A DNA stretch of 64,000 nt, from NCBI RefSeq assembly GCF_040219615.1, contig NZ_JAVJSE010000031.1:72892-136891 (forward strand), in the 5' to 3' direction. The notes under the pieces are model-generated. The model worked only from the letters and a program-made list of their open reading frames with translations. It was not told where the DNA came from and ran no database searches. Both the position numbers and the translations under genes were made by a program. Positions 49,657-58,525 of the stretch are shown here, in pieces. This stretch comes from Thalassobaculum_A sp040219615. Lineage in GTDB: Bacteria > Pseudomonadota > Alphaproteobacteria > Thalassobaculales > Thalassobaculaceae. The stretch's first letter is position 1. Every line of letters starts with the position of its first letter.

Positions 49657-50957
49657 GGCAGCACCAGCACCGCGCGGAAGTCGTTGACGTTGGTCAGGGT
49701 CGGGCCGGTCACCAGCAGCCGGCCGAGCGCCTCGAAGGCGCCGTAGCCGTCGTTGTTGGCGAGGTGCCCGGCGAGATCCACGCCGGTGGCGCGGGCGCGC
49801 TCCAGGTCGCCGGGCAGGAACAGGGCGCCGGCGTTGTCCTCGGTGCCGTCGATGCCGTCGGTGTCGCCGGCGACCGCGGCGATCCGGTCGGCGACGTCGG
49901 CGCAGCGCTTCTCGACCGCCACCGCCAGCGCCGCCAGGAACTCGGCGTTGCGGCCCCCTCTGCCTTGCCCCCGGACCGTCACCGTGGTCTCGCCGCCGGA
50001 CAGCAGCACGGCCGGGGCGTCGGCCGGCTGGCCGTGGCGGGCCACTTGCGCCGCGATCCCGGCCATCACCATGGCGACCTCGCGGGCCTCGCCCTCGATG
50101 GCGTCGCCCAGGATCACCGGGGTCACGCCGGCCGCGCGCGCCACCGCGGCCGCCGCCTCCAGCGAGGCCTGCGGGCGCGCCACCATCACGGTCTCGACCC
50201 GGTCGAACAGCCGGTCGCCGGGCTTCGGGGTCTCGAAGGCCGGGTCGGCCAGGGCCCTCGCCACCGCTTCCGGCGGGTCGATGGCGTATTTCGCCAGCAC
50301 CGCGCGGGCGTCCGCCAGGGTACTGGTGTCGGGCACGGTCGGGCCGGAGGCGATCACGTCCGGGTCGTCGCCCGGCACGTCGGAGATCAGGTAGGCGAAC
50401 ACCCGGGCCGGGGCGGCGGCGGCGGCCAGCCGCCCGCCCTTGATGGCGGACAGGTGCTTGCGCACGGCGTTCATCTCGTGGATCGAGGCGCCGGACTTCA
50501 GCAGCGCCCGGTTGACGTCCTGCTTGTCCTCCAGGCTCACGCCCTCGGCCGGCAGCGCCAGCAGCGCCGAGCCGCCGCCGGAGATCAAGGCGATCACCCG
50601 GTCGTCCGGGCCGAGGCCGCGCACCAGCTCCAGGATCCGCGCCGCCGCCGCCCGGCCGGCGGCGTCCGGCACCGGATGCGATGCCTCGACCACCTCGATC
50701 CGCGTCGTCGGGCAGCCATGGCCGTAGCGGGTGACCACCAGGCCCTGCAGCGCAGCGCCGGGGGCGTGCTCGGCCCACACCGCCTCGGTGGCGGCCGCCA
50801 TCGCCGCCGCCGCCTTGCCGGCGCCGATCACCACGGTGCGGCCGGAACAGGGCACCGCGGCCAGCGCCGCCAGGTGCGGCGGCAGGCAGACCTTGGGGTC
50901 GGCGGCCGCCAGGGCGGCGTCGAACATCCGGCGCAGCAGCGGCTCGGCATCGATCAT
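49653..50957 (-). CDS. Glycerate 2-kinase, MOFRL type
   Basis: A 434-residue glycerate kinase of the GckA/TtuD type. It has VVIGAGKAAAAMAAATEAVW near 42, then VIALISGGGSALLALPAEG, NAVRKHLSAIKGGRLA, FAYLISDVPGDDPDVIASGPTVPD and the C-terminal MOFRL domain with GGRNAEFLAALA and AGDTDGIDGTEDNAGA. It phosphorylates D-glycerate to 2-phosphoglycerate at the end of glyoxylate, serine or tartronate pathways. The ATG overlaps the stop of the RraA-like gene upstream (ATGA). Confidence 0.92.
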   Translation of the reverse strand: MIDAEPLLRRMFDAALAAADPKVCLPPHLAALAAVPCSGRTVVIGAGKAAAAMAAATEAVWAEHAPGAALQGLVVTRYGHGCPTTRIEVVEASHPVPDAAGRAAAARILELVRGLGPDDRVIALISGGGSALLALPAEGVSLEDKQDVNRALLKSGASIHEMNAVRKHLSAIKGGRLAAAAAPARVFAYLISDVPGDDPDVIASGPTVPDTSTLADARAVLAKYAIDPPEAVARALADPAFETPKPGDRLFDRVETVMVARPQASLEAAAAVARAAGVTPVILGDAIEGEAREVAMVMAGIAAQVARHGQPADAPAVLLSGGETTVTVRGQGRGGRNAEFLAALAVAVEKRCADVADRIAAVAGDTDGIDGTEDNAGALFLPGDLERARATGVDLAGHLANNDGYGAFEALGRLLVTGPTLTNVNDFRAVLVLP

Positions 50958-51664
50958 GGCGTCTTGCCCCCGGATGCCTTCCAGGCCTCGTATTCGGCCT
51001 TGGTGTCCGGGTTCGGCGGGTACAGGCCGATGGTGGCGCGGCCCTCCAGCACGCGGGCCTGCACCCAGCGCTCGAAGCGGTCCTGCTCGACCGCGTCGGC
51101 GGCGACCTCGGCGGCGATCGCCTGGGGTACCACCACCACGCCGTCGCCGTCGCAGACCAGGATGTCGCCGGGGAAGATCGTGACGTTGCCGCAGGCGATC
51201 GGGCCCTGCACGGCGCCGCCCGACAACTCGGTGATCGAGGCCGGGGCGGCGGCCCCCAGGCTCCACACCGGCAGCCCGGTGGCGGCGACGCCCTTGCCGT
51301 CGCGCACCGCGCCGTCGGCGACCACGGCCGCCACCCCGCGCTTCGCCAGGCGGGCCGCCAGGATGTCGCCGAGGGTCCCGGTGGTGGCGATGCCGCGGGC
51401 CTCGACCGCCAGGATGGCGCCCGGCGGGCATTCCTCGATCGCCACGCGCGGGCCGTAGCCCGGGGCGCCCAGCACCGACGGGTCCGACAGGTCCTCGCGC
51501 AGCGGCAGGAAGCGCAGGGTGTAGGCCGCTCCGACCACGCAGCCCTGGTCGGGCGACAGCGGCTTCACCCCGGCGATCGCGTGGTGGCGGATGCCGCGCT
51601 TCAGCAGCTGCATCGACACCGTGGCGGTGCCGACGGCGCGCAGCTGCTCATGGGTCTCGTTCAT
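50954..51664 (-). CDS. RraA-like / HMG aldolase family protein
   Basis: A 236-residue protein of the RraA / 4-hydroxy-4-methyl-2-oxoglutarate aldolase family. Marks are GVKPLSPDQGCVVGAAYTLRF-like opening strands, the metal/pyruvate-site segment LAARLAKRGVAAVVADGAVRD, and FPGDILVCDGDGVVVVPQ. Members either inhibit RNase E or split 4-hydroxy-2-oxo acids into pyruvate and another oxo acid. The tight coupling to glycerate kinase points to a metabolic aldolase or decarboxylase here. AGGAGG precedes the ATG at 51664. Confidence 0.85.
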   Translation of the reverse strand: MNETHEQLRAVGTATVSMQLLKRGIRHHAIAGVKPLSPDQGCVVGAAYTLRFLPLREDLSDPSVLGAPGYGPRVAIEECPPGAILAVEARGIATTGTLGDILAARLAKRGVAAVVADGAVRDGKGVAATGLPVWSLGAAAPASITELSGGAVQGPIACGNVTIFPGDILVCDGDGVVVVPQAIAAEVAADAVEQDRFERWVQARVLEGRATIGLYPPNPDTKAEYEAWKASGGKTP

Positions 51665-51793
51665 CGTCGGCCTCCTCGCCTGTACCGGCAGTCTGCCGCG
51701 CCCGGCGACGGGCCACAATCACGACGGAGGAGCAGAGCGGGGAGGAGAGGCGGGAGCGGAGAAACAGCCGGCGAGAAGCTGGAGTCCGGGTAG

Positions 51794-52030
51794 TCAGTTC
51801 ACCATCTGAGCGACGGACCGGTAGGCCCAGGCGTCACAAGCACCTGCAGGCATGCCGATCGATGCCGGTTGCGGCGTCGGCTCGCGGTCGAGGCCCTCGT
51901 CGGCCAGGAGTTCGGCTGCACGTTCCGCCAGTTCGTCGGCGGCGGCCTCGAGCAGCGGGCGATCGGCGGCGTTCACCTCGCGGGCGACGTCTCGGAGAAT
52001 ATCGGCGGCGAGCAGGAGGCGTCTCGGCAT
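51794..52030 (-). CDS. Small helical protein, paralogue 1
   Basis: A 78-residue protein starting MPRRLLLAADILRDVAREV, followed by an Ala/Leu/Glu-rich helix (ADELAERAAELLADEG) and a short tail. The first 19 residues match the start of the gene at 52248-52490 (MPRRLLLVAEIVRDVA), and both have a second amphipathic helix. I recognise no family. The ATG at 52030 has GAGG at the right distance; a start at 52129 would fall upstream of the predicted transcription start and is less likely. Confidence 0.6.
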   Translation of the reverse strand: MPRRLLLAADILRDVAREVNAADRPLLEAAADELAERAAELLADEGLDREPTPQPASIGMPAGACDAWAYRSVAQMVN

Positions 52031-52133
52031 GATGTCCTCGATCAGATGAAAGTCTGTCGATACGCCGGGCTCCGAGAACCGGATCACCCGTGCGGCGCAG
52101 GCCAGCGCCGACATCAAGGTGCGGTGCATTTCG

Positions 52134-52163
52134 TTTACATTCGATTAAAGGCCGTCGGGTAAA
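52134..52163 (-). promoter_or_regulatory. Possible promoter of paralogue 1
   Basis: TTTACC (52163-52158) and TGTAAA (52139-52134) are spaced by 18 bases in an AT-richer island. It overlaps the motif TTTCGTTTACATTCG (52129-52143), a close match of which lies in the promoter of paralogue 2. Confidence 0.35.
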
Positions 52164-52247
52164 TGCCGTCGCCGTTTCGAATTCTACCAGTGCGGGTCCG
52201 CGGCAACTCGACCCGCGGCAGACCGGATCGCCGCCGGAATACCGGGC

Positions 52248-52490
52248 TCAGTCGCGCAGCGGCGATACCGCTTCCGGGCAGAACACCGCGGCCAGATGCC
52301 GGATCGTCGGCAGGATGCGCTGCATTTCGCCGTCGATGTCCGGGCTGAGATTGTTGAGGGCCAGCAGCCGTTCGCCTTCGCGTTCGAGGGTCTCGGCCAG
52401 GCGAACCAGCGCCTCGGGATCCCGGCTGACCGATCCGTTGGCGGCAACGTCCCGGACGATTTCTGCGACGAGCAGCAGGCGACGCGGCAT
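52248..52490 (-). CDS. Small helical protein, paralogue 2
   Basis: An 80-residue protein starting MPRRLLLVAEIVRDVAANG, then LVRLAETLEREGERLLALNN and a C-terminal helix with MQRILPTIRHLAAVF. It is a paralogue of the gene at 51794-52030 by its first helix, length and charge pattern. GAGAGC precedes the ATG. Its own AT-rich promoter region separates it from the divergent TPP-enzyme gene. Function unknown; size and amphipathic helices suggest a dimeric or partner-binding regulator. Confidence 0.6.
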   Translation of the reverse strand: MPRRLLLVAEIVRDVAANGSVSRDPEALVRLAETLEREGERLLALNNLSPDIDGEMQRILPTIRHLAAVFCPEAVSPLRD

Positions 52491-52525
52491 GGGTAGCTCT
52501 CGAATCAATGAATTAGTAAAGTCGC

Positions 52526-52554
52526 ATAAAATACGATTCGCATACTTTCGTAAA
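52526..52554 (-). promoter_or_regulatory. Possible promoter of paralogue 2
   Basis: TTTACG (52554-52549) and TTTTAT (52531-52526) with a 17-base spacer, in the most AT-rich stretch of the window (about 52500-52560). It overlaps TTTCGTAAACGATTCG (52546-52561), which resembles the motif before paralogue 1. Confidence 0.4.
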
Positions 52555-52682
52555 CGATTCGCCCGATCCGGTCGACCCGGATCTGCCGGGCTCGGAGCGA
52601 ATTTTCGGCGCCTTGTCTTTGGGGCGCGCTCGCGTATCGTCGGCGGCATCACGGGTCGTATGACGAGTTGCGAGCGGAGCAG

Positions 52683-54410
52683 ATGAGCAGCCAGAACGCG
52701 GGCGACGGCAAGGCGGGCGGCAACCGGATGAGCGGGGCCGAGGCGGTGGTGCGGACCCTGCAGGCGCATGGCGTCGACCGGATCTTCGGCCTGTGCGGCG
52801 ACACCAGCCTGCCATTCTACGATGCCCTGCACCAGATCGGCGGCGGCATCAGCCACGTGCTGACCCGCGACGAGCGCTCGGCCGCCTACATGGCCGACGG
52901 CTACGCCCGGGTGTCCGGCAAGGTCGGGATCTGCGAGGGCCCGTCGGGCGGCGGCGCCACCTACATCCTGCCGGGCGTGGTCGAGGCCAACGAGAGCTCG
53001 GTGCCGATCCTGGCGATCACCACCGACATATCGGTCAGTTCGCGCGGGAAATACGCCCTGACCGAGCTCGACCAGCAGGCGCTGTTCCGGCCGCTCGCCA
53101 AGTGGAATGCCGTGCTCGACCGGGCCGAGGACGTGCCGCGCACCCTGCGCGCGGCGTTTCGGGCCATGACAACCGGCCGCCCCGGTGCCGCCCATATCGG
53201 CCTGCCCTTCGACGTCCAGAAGGGGCCGGTCGACGCCGAAGACGTCTGGGGCGACCCGACGCTGGGCACCTGGCCGGCCCGGCGCAGCGCCCCGGACCCG
53301 GCGGCGGTCGAGGCGGCGGCCGACGCGCTGGCGTCGGCGAAGTTCCCGGTGATCGTGGTCGGCGGCGGGCCGGTGATCGCCGGCGCTTTCGACGAGCTGC
53401 GCGCGGTCGCCGAGGCGCTCGGTGCGGTGGTCGCCACCACCATCAGCGGCCAGGGCGCGATCGGCGACGGCCACCCGCTGGCGCTCGGCGTGGTCGGCAG
53501 CAACGGCGGCGTGCTGGAGACCCGCGAGGTGGTGACGGCGGCCGACCTGGTGTTTTTCGTCGGCTGCCGGGCCGGCTCGGTCACCACCGAGCGCTGGCGG
53601 TTCCCGGAGCCGGGCAGGACCCGGATCGTGCATCTCGACAGCGATCCGCAGGTAATCGGCGCCAGCTACCCGACCGAGGTCGCCCTGGTCGGCGATGCGA
53701 AGCTCGGCCTCGCCGCGATAGCCGCGGTCCTGGCCAAGCGCGGGGTCGCCCGCGACGGCGCCGACGCGGCGGCTAAGGTCGCCGACGCCCGGCGCCGGAA
53801 ATACGCGGCGTTCCGGGAACTCGCCGAGAGCGATGAGATGCCGATCCGCCCCGAGCGGCTGGTCGCGTCGCTGCAGCGGGTGCTGCCGGAGGATTCCGTG
53901 GTGGTGGCCGATCCCGGCACGCCGTGCCCCTATCTCTCGGCCTATCTCGACTGGCAGCAGACCGGGCGGCGGTTCTTCTCGAACCGGGCGCATGGCGCGC
54001 TCGGCTACTCGATGGCCGCGGCGGTCGGCGCCCACTACGGGCGGCCGTCGGCCAAGGTGGTCTCGGTCATGGGCGACGGCAGCTTCGGCTTCACCGCCGG
54101 CGAACTCGAGACCATCGTGCGCCTCGGGGCGCCGGTCACCATGGTGGTGGTGTCGAACGCCGTCTACGGCTGGATCAAGGCCGGCCAGAAGACCGGTTTC
54201 GGGCAGCGCTACTACTCGGTCGACTTCACCCGCACCGACCATGCCAAGGTGGCCGAGGCGTTCGGGGTCAAGGCCTGGACCGTGACCGACCCGGCGGAGC
54301 TGGACGGCACGCTGCGCAAGGCGCTGGAACATCCCGGCCCGACCCTGGTCGACGTGCTGTGCCAGCCGCTGCACGAGGCCCGGGCGCCGGTCAGCGAGTG
54401 GGTGGCCTGA
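52683..54410 (+). CDS. Thiamine-diphosphate-dependent enzyme, ALS-like
   Basis: A 575-residue enzyme with the three-domain layout of acetolactate synthase and related carboligases/decarboxylases. The N-terminal domain has VDRIFGLCGDTSLPFYDAL and the cofactor-activating Glu in TRDERSAAYMADGYAR. The middle domain has IVVGGGPVIAGAFDEL. The C-terminal TPP site is VMGDGSFGFTAGELETIV continuing to VVSNAVYGWIKAGQK. It is not a canonical IlvB, since the flavin-site region differs. The substrate is unknown. GGAG lies before the ATG at 52683; the gene's end overlaps the converging LysR gene by 20 bases. Confidence 0.87.
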   Translation: MSSQNAGDGKAGGNRMSGAEAVVRTLQAHGVDRIFGLCGDTSLPFYDALHQIGGGISHVLTRDERSAAYMADGYARVSGKVGICEGPSGGGATYILPGVVEANESSVPILAITTDISVSSRGKYALTELDQQALFRPLAKWNAVLDRAEDVPRTLRAAFRAMTTGRPGAAHIGLPFDVQKGPVDAEDVWGDPTLGTWPARRSAPDPAAVEAAADALASAKFPVIVVGGGPVIAGAFDELRAVAEALGAVVATTISGQGAIGDGHPLALGVVGSNGGVLETREVVTAADLVFFVGCRAGSVTTERWRFPEPGRTRIVHLDSDPQVIGASYPTEVALVGDAKLGLAAIAAVLAKRGVARDGADAAAKVADARRRKYAAFRELAESDEMPIRPERLVASLQRVLPEDSVVVADPGTPCPYLSAYLDWQQTGRRFFSNRAHGALGYSMAAAVGAHYGRPSAKVVSVMGDGSFGFTAGELETIVRLGAPVTMVVVSNAVYGWIKAGQKTGFGQRYYSVDFTRTDHAKVAEAFGVKAWTVTDPAELDGTLRKALEHPGPTLVDVLCQPLHEARAPVSEWVA

Positions 54411-55317
54411 CCGCCGGCGGCGGGATCGACCAGGGCGAGTCTCGGAAACGCTCGACCAGGTGGTCGACGAAGGCGCGGACCTTGGCGGCGACGTGCCGGC
54501 TCTGGTGGTGCACCGCATAGACCCCGAGATCCTGGCGGCTCCAGTCCGGCAACACCGGCACCAGCCGGCCGTCGGCCAGGTACGGCGCCAGGATGAAGTC
54601 CGGCTGCATGACGATGCCGGCGCCGCCGGCGGCGGCCTCGGTGACCAGGTCGCCGTTGTTCGCGGTCAGCGGGCCGTCGAAACGCACCGACGCCTCCCGT
54701 CCGTCGGCGTGGACCAGGCGGGTCACATCGGCCGAATAGGCGTATCCGATGCAGTCGTGGCCGGTCAGGTCGCCCGGGGTCGACGGAGCTCCGCGGCGGG
54801 CGAGGTAGCCGGGGCTGGCGGCCATCCAGGTGCCGACGGTGCCCAGGCGGCGGGCGACCAGGCTGGAGTCGCCGAGCCGCCCGATCCGGATCGCCACGTC
54901 GAAGCCTTCCTCGATCAGGTCGACCACGCGGTCGTTGACTGTGACCTCGACCGTCAGGTCCGGGTACCGCGCGAGGAAGCCCGGCAGGGCCCCGGCCAGG
55001 TGGGTTCGTCCGAACGACACCGGGGCGTTGACCCGCAGGGTGCCGCGCGGCGCCGCCCGCTCTCCCCGTACCTCGGTCTCGGCCTCCTCGAAATCGGCCA
55101 GCAGCCGTCGGGCGCGCTCGAGATAGCCGAGCCCGGCCTCGGTCGGGCTGACGCGCCGGGTGGTGCGCTGCAGGAGCCGGACGCCCAGCCGGTCCTCCAG
55201 CGTCTGCACATGGCGGCTGGTCATCGCCCGCGACAGGCCCAGCCGCTCGGCGGCCGTGGTGAAGCTGCCGGTCTCGGCGACGGTGACGAAGGTCTGGAGA
55301 ATCGAAAGCCGGTCCAT
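54391..55317 (-). CDS. LysR family transcriptional regulator
   Basis: A 308-residue LysR regulator of the subgroup with LQTFVTVAETGSFTTAAERLGLSRAMTSRHVQTLEDRLG as HTN region (residues 6-45) and LRVNAPVSFGRTHLA, FDVAIRIGRLGDSSLVARRLG in the effector domain. This subgroup commonly controls a divergent small operon. Here the divergent genes are DoxX and a DODA-type dioxygenase, 123 bases away. The inducer is not predictable. Confidence 0.9.
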   Translation of the reverse strand: MDRLSILQTFVTVAETGSFTTAAERLGLSRAMTSRHVQTLEDRLGVRLLQRTTRRVSPTEAGLGYLERARRLLADFEEAETEVRGERAAPRGTLRVNAPVSFGRTHLAGALPGFLARYPDLTVEVTVNDRVVDLIEEGFDVAIRIGRLGDSSLVARRLGTVGTWMAASPGYLARRGAPSTPGDLTGHDCIGYAYSADVTRLVHADGREASVRFDGPLTANNGDLVTEAAAGGAGIVMQPDFILAPYLADGRLVPVLPDWSRQDLGVYAVHHQSRHVAAKVRAFVDHLVERFRDSPWSIPPPAVRPPTR

Positions 55318-55440
55318 TGTCTACCAGCATGAGACAATCATTCTCACGAAGCCATGATTATATCGTCTGGTCGACCTCCCACCTTCGGCATCAGCAAACG
55401 GCCCCGGCAGTCCGCGGGCCAGCGATGTGGAGGCAGAGAC

Positions 55441-55863
55441 ATGATCGACGACAAGACCGCTCCCTATGCCGCGCTGCTGTTGCGCGTCACCCTCGGCGTC
55501 ACCCTCCTGGCGCATGGCGCGCTGAAGGTGTTCGTGTTCACGGTGCCCGGCACCGTGCAGTTCTTCGAGTCCATCGGCTACCCCGGCTTCTTCGCCTACC
55601 TGGTGATCCTGGCCGAGCTCGGCGGCGGCGCCGCGCTGCTTCTCGGCGCCTTCGTCCGCCCGGTGGCGGTCGCGTTGATCCCGGTGCTGATCGGCGCCAC
55701 CCTGCAGCATGCCGGCAACGGCTGGCTGTTCAGCGCCCCGGGCGGCGGCTGGGAGTTCCCGGCGTTCTGGACCGTGATGCTGGTGGTGCAGGCCCTGCTG
55801 GGCGCCGGTGCCCTGACCCTGCGCCTGCCGGTCCCGGCGGCCGTCCCGGCCTGGGCCCGCTGA
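55441..55863 (+). CDS. DoxX family membrane protein
   Basis: A 140-residue protein with four membrane segments. ALLLRVTLGVTLLAHGALK opens the domain, then FFESIGYPGFFAYLVILAELGGG and GATLQHAGNGWLFSAPGGGWEFP, all standard for DoxX. The family is linked to quinone or thiol-redox reactions in the membrane. It lies 21 bases upstream of the DODA-type dioxygenase gene and is divergent from a LysR gene, a trio found together in many proteobacteria. Confidence 0.87.
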   Translation: MIDDKTAPYAALLLRVTLGVTLLAHGALKVFVFTVPGTVQFFESIGYPGFFAYLVILAELGGGAALLLGAFVRPVAVALIPVLIGATLQHAGNGWLFSAPGGGWEFPAFWTVMLVVQALLGAGALTLRLPVPAAVPAWAR

Positions 55864-55884
55864 GCCTCGCAAGGAGACGATGCC

Positions 55885-56685
55885 ATGACCGCGATGCCGG
55901 CCCTGTTCGTGAGCCACGGCGCCCCCACCCTGATCCTCGACGACGTTCCGGCCCGCGCCTTCCTGGCGCGGGTCGGCAGCGAGCTCGGGCGACCCTCGGC
56001 GGTCGTGGTGGTCAGCGCGCACTACGAGGCGACCGGCGCGGTGCGGGTCGACCGCTCGGCCCGGCCGCGCACGATCCACGACTTTCGCGGCTTCCCGCCG
56101 GCGCTGTACGAGATCGAGTACCCCGCACCGGGCGACCCGGCCCTGGCCGACGAGATCGTCGGCCTGGCGCGGGCGGCCGGGCTGGCGGCCGAGACCGACG
56201 AGGGCTGGGGCCTCGACCACGGCGCCTGGGTGCCGCTGGCGCTGATGTACCCGGGCGCCGATATCCCGGTGGTGGCGGTGTCGGTCGACCCGGCCGCCGG
56301 CCCGGAGCACCATCGCCGGCTCGGCGCCGCGCTGGCGCCGCTGCGGGCGCGCGGCGTGCTGGTGCTGGCCTCGGGATCCTTCACCCACAACCTGTACGAG
56401 ATCCCGCGGCCGTTCCGGCAGATCGACACGCCGGCGCCGGACTGGGTCGGCGAATTCGCGGACTGGGCCGCGGCGGCGATCGTCGAGGGCCGGGCGGACG
56501 ACCTGCTCGATTACCGGCGGGTCGCGCCGCACGGTGCCCGCAACCATCCGACCGAAGAGCATCTGCTGCCGCTGTTCGCGGCGATGGGAGCGGGCGGCAT
56601 GGGGGAGGGCGGCGGCGTCGGCCGGCGGTTGCACGACAGCACCACCTTCGCGGTGCTGCGGATGGATGCCTACGCCTTCGGGTGA
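55885..56685 (+). CDS. DODA-type extradiol dioxygenase
   Basis: A 266-residue class III ring-opening dioxygenase similar to E. coli YgiD (4,5-DOPA extradiol dioxygenase). The metal ligands are visible as His in FVSHGAPT, His in VVSAHYEA and His in FTHNLYE; LDHGAWVPLALMYP is the catalytic-His segment. The natural substrate in bacteria is not settled. It is the second gene of the DoxX operon. AGGAG precedes the ATG. Confidence 0.9.
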   Translation: MTAMPALFVSHGAPTLILDDVPARAFLARVGSELGRPSAVVVVSAHYEATGAVRVDRSARPRTIHDFRGFPPALYEIEYPAPGDPALADEIVGLARAAGLAAETDEGWGLDHGAWVPLALMYPGADIPVVAVSVDPAAGPEHHRRLGAALAPLRARGVLVLASGSFTHNLYEIPRPFRQIDTPAPDWVGEFADWAAAAIVEGRADDLLDYRRVAPHGARNHPTEEHLLPLFAAMGAGGMGEGGGVGRRLHDSTTFAVLRMDAYAFG

Positions 56686-56698
56686 CCCCAGGGCGCGG

Positions 56699-57250
56699 CT
56701 ACGCCGCCCGCCACTTGATCGAGCAGCCCATGGACGGGATCTGTTCCGCCGGGCCCTGGCCGGCGGCCGCGACCTGGCGCATGGCTTCCAGGAGATCGCG
56801 CCGGGCGTTCGGCACCGGCGTGGTCTTCGATGCGTCGAGCCGGCCGCGGTAGCGCAGCGCGAGGTCGGCGTCGTAGCCGAAGAAGTCGGGCGTGCACACC
56901 GCCTCGTAGGCCCGTGCCACCATCTGGGTCTCGTCCAGCAGGTAGGGGAACGGAAAGCCGTGCTCGGCGGCGAACGCCCGCATCCGGTCGGGCGCGTCGG
57001 CCGGATAGGCCCGGTAGTCGTTCGACATGATCGCCACGACTCCGATGCCCTCGGCCGTCAGGGCGCGGGAGTCCTCGACGATCCGGCCGATCACCGACCG
57101 GACGTAGGGGCAGTGGTTGCAGATGAACATCACCACGGTGCCGTGCTCGCCGCGGATGTCGGCGAGCCGGACGATGCTACCGTCCAGGCCCGGGAGCGCG
57201 AAGTCGGGCGCGCGCGATCCGAACTCCGGCAACGACGGCAAAGTCGACAT
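56699..57250 (-). CDS. Thioredoxin-fold peroxiredoxin-like protein
   Basis: A 183-residue AhpC/TSA-type protein. APDFALPGLDGSIVRLADI is followed by the active-site region VVMFICNHCPYVRSV, in which CNHC forms the redox pair, and VVAIMSNDYRAYPADAPD. The conserved Pro lies in CTPDFFGYD. This sub-group (often called 'thioredoxin family protein', CNHCPY type) is common in proteobacteria and probably reduces peroxides or disulfides. It converges on the dioxygenase gene. Confidence 0.87.
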   Translation of the reverse strand: MSTLPSLPEFGSRAPDFALPGLDGSIVRLADIRGEHGTVVMFICNHCPYVRSVIGRIVEDSRALTAEGIGVVAIMSNDYRAYPADAPDRMRAFAAEHGFPFPYLLDETQMVARAYEAVCTPDFFGYDADLALRYRGRLDASKTTPVPNARRDLLEAMRQVAAAGQGPAEQIPSMGCSIKWRAA

Positions 57251-57290
57251 GGTCCCTCCGGCCCGTTCGATGTCCGGATTCAGGAACCGA

Positions 57291-57440
57291 TCAGGCGGAC
57301 AGCGCCTCGATCAGCCACGCATAGGCGGCGATGGCCGCCGCCATCATGGTCCCGACGACGAGCGTGTCACCGAGATCCGCGCGGCCGGCGCGGGCCGTGA
57401 GGGGGCTGCGGCACTGGCACCGGCGAAAGCACTCCGTCAT
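57291..57440 (-). CDS. Tiny single-span membrane protein
   Basis: A 49-residue protein: a short Cys/Arg N-terminus (MTECFRRCQCRSP) and a C-terminal membrane helix (TLVVGTMMAAAIAAYAWLIEAL). Three Cys in the first ten residues could bind metal or form a disulfide. An excellent ribosome-binding site, AAAGGAGG with a five-base spacer, precedes the ATG at 57440, which is the main support for a real gene. It is followed by the thioredoxin-fold gene 40 bases on. Confidence 0.6.
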   Translation of the reverse strand: MTECFRRCQCRSPLTARAGRADLGDTLVVGTMMAAAIAAYAWLIEALSA

Positions 57441-57562
57441 GGCATCCTCCTTTCCGGTCCCGGGAGGAGAGGGCATCCCCGCTATCGCCCCGGGCCCGCG
57501 TCCCGCTATCATGGGACATCGGGATCACGGCGAAAAGCCCAACATCGGATTGGGGCGGATTC

Positions 57563-58492
57563 ATGGCGACGCGGCAGCTTCCGGGAACCGGCGAGACTTT
57601 TCTCGATCATCTCGGGCATTTCGTCCCGGACATGGAGGCGGCGCATCGCGCGCTGACCCGCCTGGGCTTCGTGCAGACGCCCTACACGGTGCACCAGACA
57701 ACGGCCGGGCCGGGCCAGCCGCCGGTGCCCGGCGGCACCGCCAACCGCTGCGTGATGCTGCGCGAGGGCTATATCGAGGTGCTGTGCGTGGTCGACCCGC
57801 AGCACCCGACCGGTGCCCGCACCCAGCGCCAGCTCGAGCGCTACACCGGCGTTCACATTGTCGCGATGACCGACCCGGACGCGCTGGCCCGCCGCGACCG
57901 GCTGGATGCCGCCGGGTTCGAGACCCAGGACCCGGTCAACCTGCGCCGGGCGGTGCCGCTGGGAGGCGGCGGCGAGGGACAGGCGGCCTTCACCGTCTGC
58001 CGGACGCCGGCGGATTCGATGGCCGAGGGCCGGGTGCAGATCCTGACCCACCTGACCGAGGACCTGGTCTGGCAGCCGCGCTGGATGACCCACGAGAACG
58101 GCATCACCGCGCTCCGCGACGTGGTGATCCTGCCGGCGGACCTGGACGAGGCGGCCGACCGCTATGCCCGGTTCACCGAGGCGGCGCCGCAGCGCCTGGG
58201 CGACGACGTCATCCGCCTGAAGCTGGCCCGCGGCGGCGTGGTGCTGACCACGCCCGCCGGTGCGGCGCGGCTGTTCCCAGGGGCCGCGGTGCCGCCGGTG
58301 CCGGGCGTGATGGGCTACGGCCTGCTGTCCGACGGGCTGCCGGCGACCCGAGCGTTCCTGGAGGGCCGGGGCTTCCCGGTCCGGGATGCCGGCCCGGGCC
58401 TGGCCTGCCTGGCGCTGCCCGCCAGCCTGGGCAGCGCCTGGCTGATCGCCGAGGACGAGCGGGCGTTCCCGTGGAGCCCGAATGCCGCATAG
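57563..58492 (+). CDS. Glyoxalase-like (VOC) domain protein
   Basis: A 309-residue protein of the glyoxalase_3-like group. It has FLDHLGHFVPDMEAAHRALTRLGF at the start, NRCVMLREGYIEVLCVV in the first module, and a second half with LRDVVILPADLDEAADRYARF and LPATRAFLEGRGFPV. His in LDHLGHF and Glu in YIEVL are candidate metal ligands. Substrate unknown. It is followed 33 bases on by an FkbM methyltransferase gene. Confidence 0.8.
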   Translation: MATRQLPGTGETFLDHLGHFVPDMEAAHRALTRLGFVQTPYTVHQTTAGPGQPPVPGGTANRCVMLREGYIEVLCVVDPQHPTGARTQRQLERYTGVHIVAMTDPDALARRDRLDAAGFETQDPVNLRRAVPLGGGGEGQAAFTVCRTPADSMAEGRVQILTHLTEDLVWQPRWMTHENGITALRDVVILPADLDEAADRYARFTEAAPQRLGDDVIRLKLARGGVVLTTPAGAARLFPGAAVPPVPGVMGYGLLSDGLPATRAFLEGRGFPVRDAGPGLACLALPASLGSAWLIAEDERAFPWSPNAA

Positions 58493-58525
58493 CGGCGAGA
58501 GTCCGCCTCGACGATCCGGAGCCCC

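Noticed and set aside
51794..52490. Small paralogues as a toxin-antitoxin pair
   Set aside because: They are homologous to each other, have separate promoters and show no toxin or antitoxin fold; the evidence does not reach that claim.
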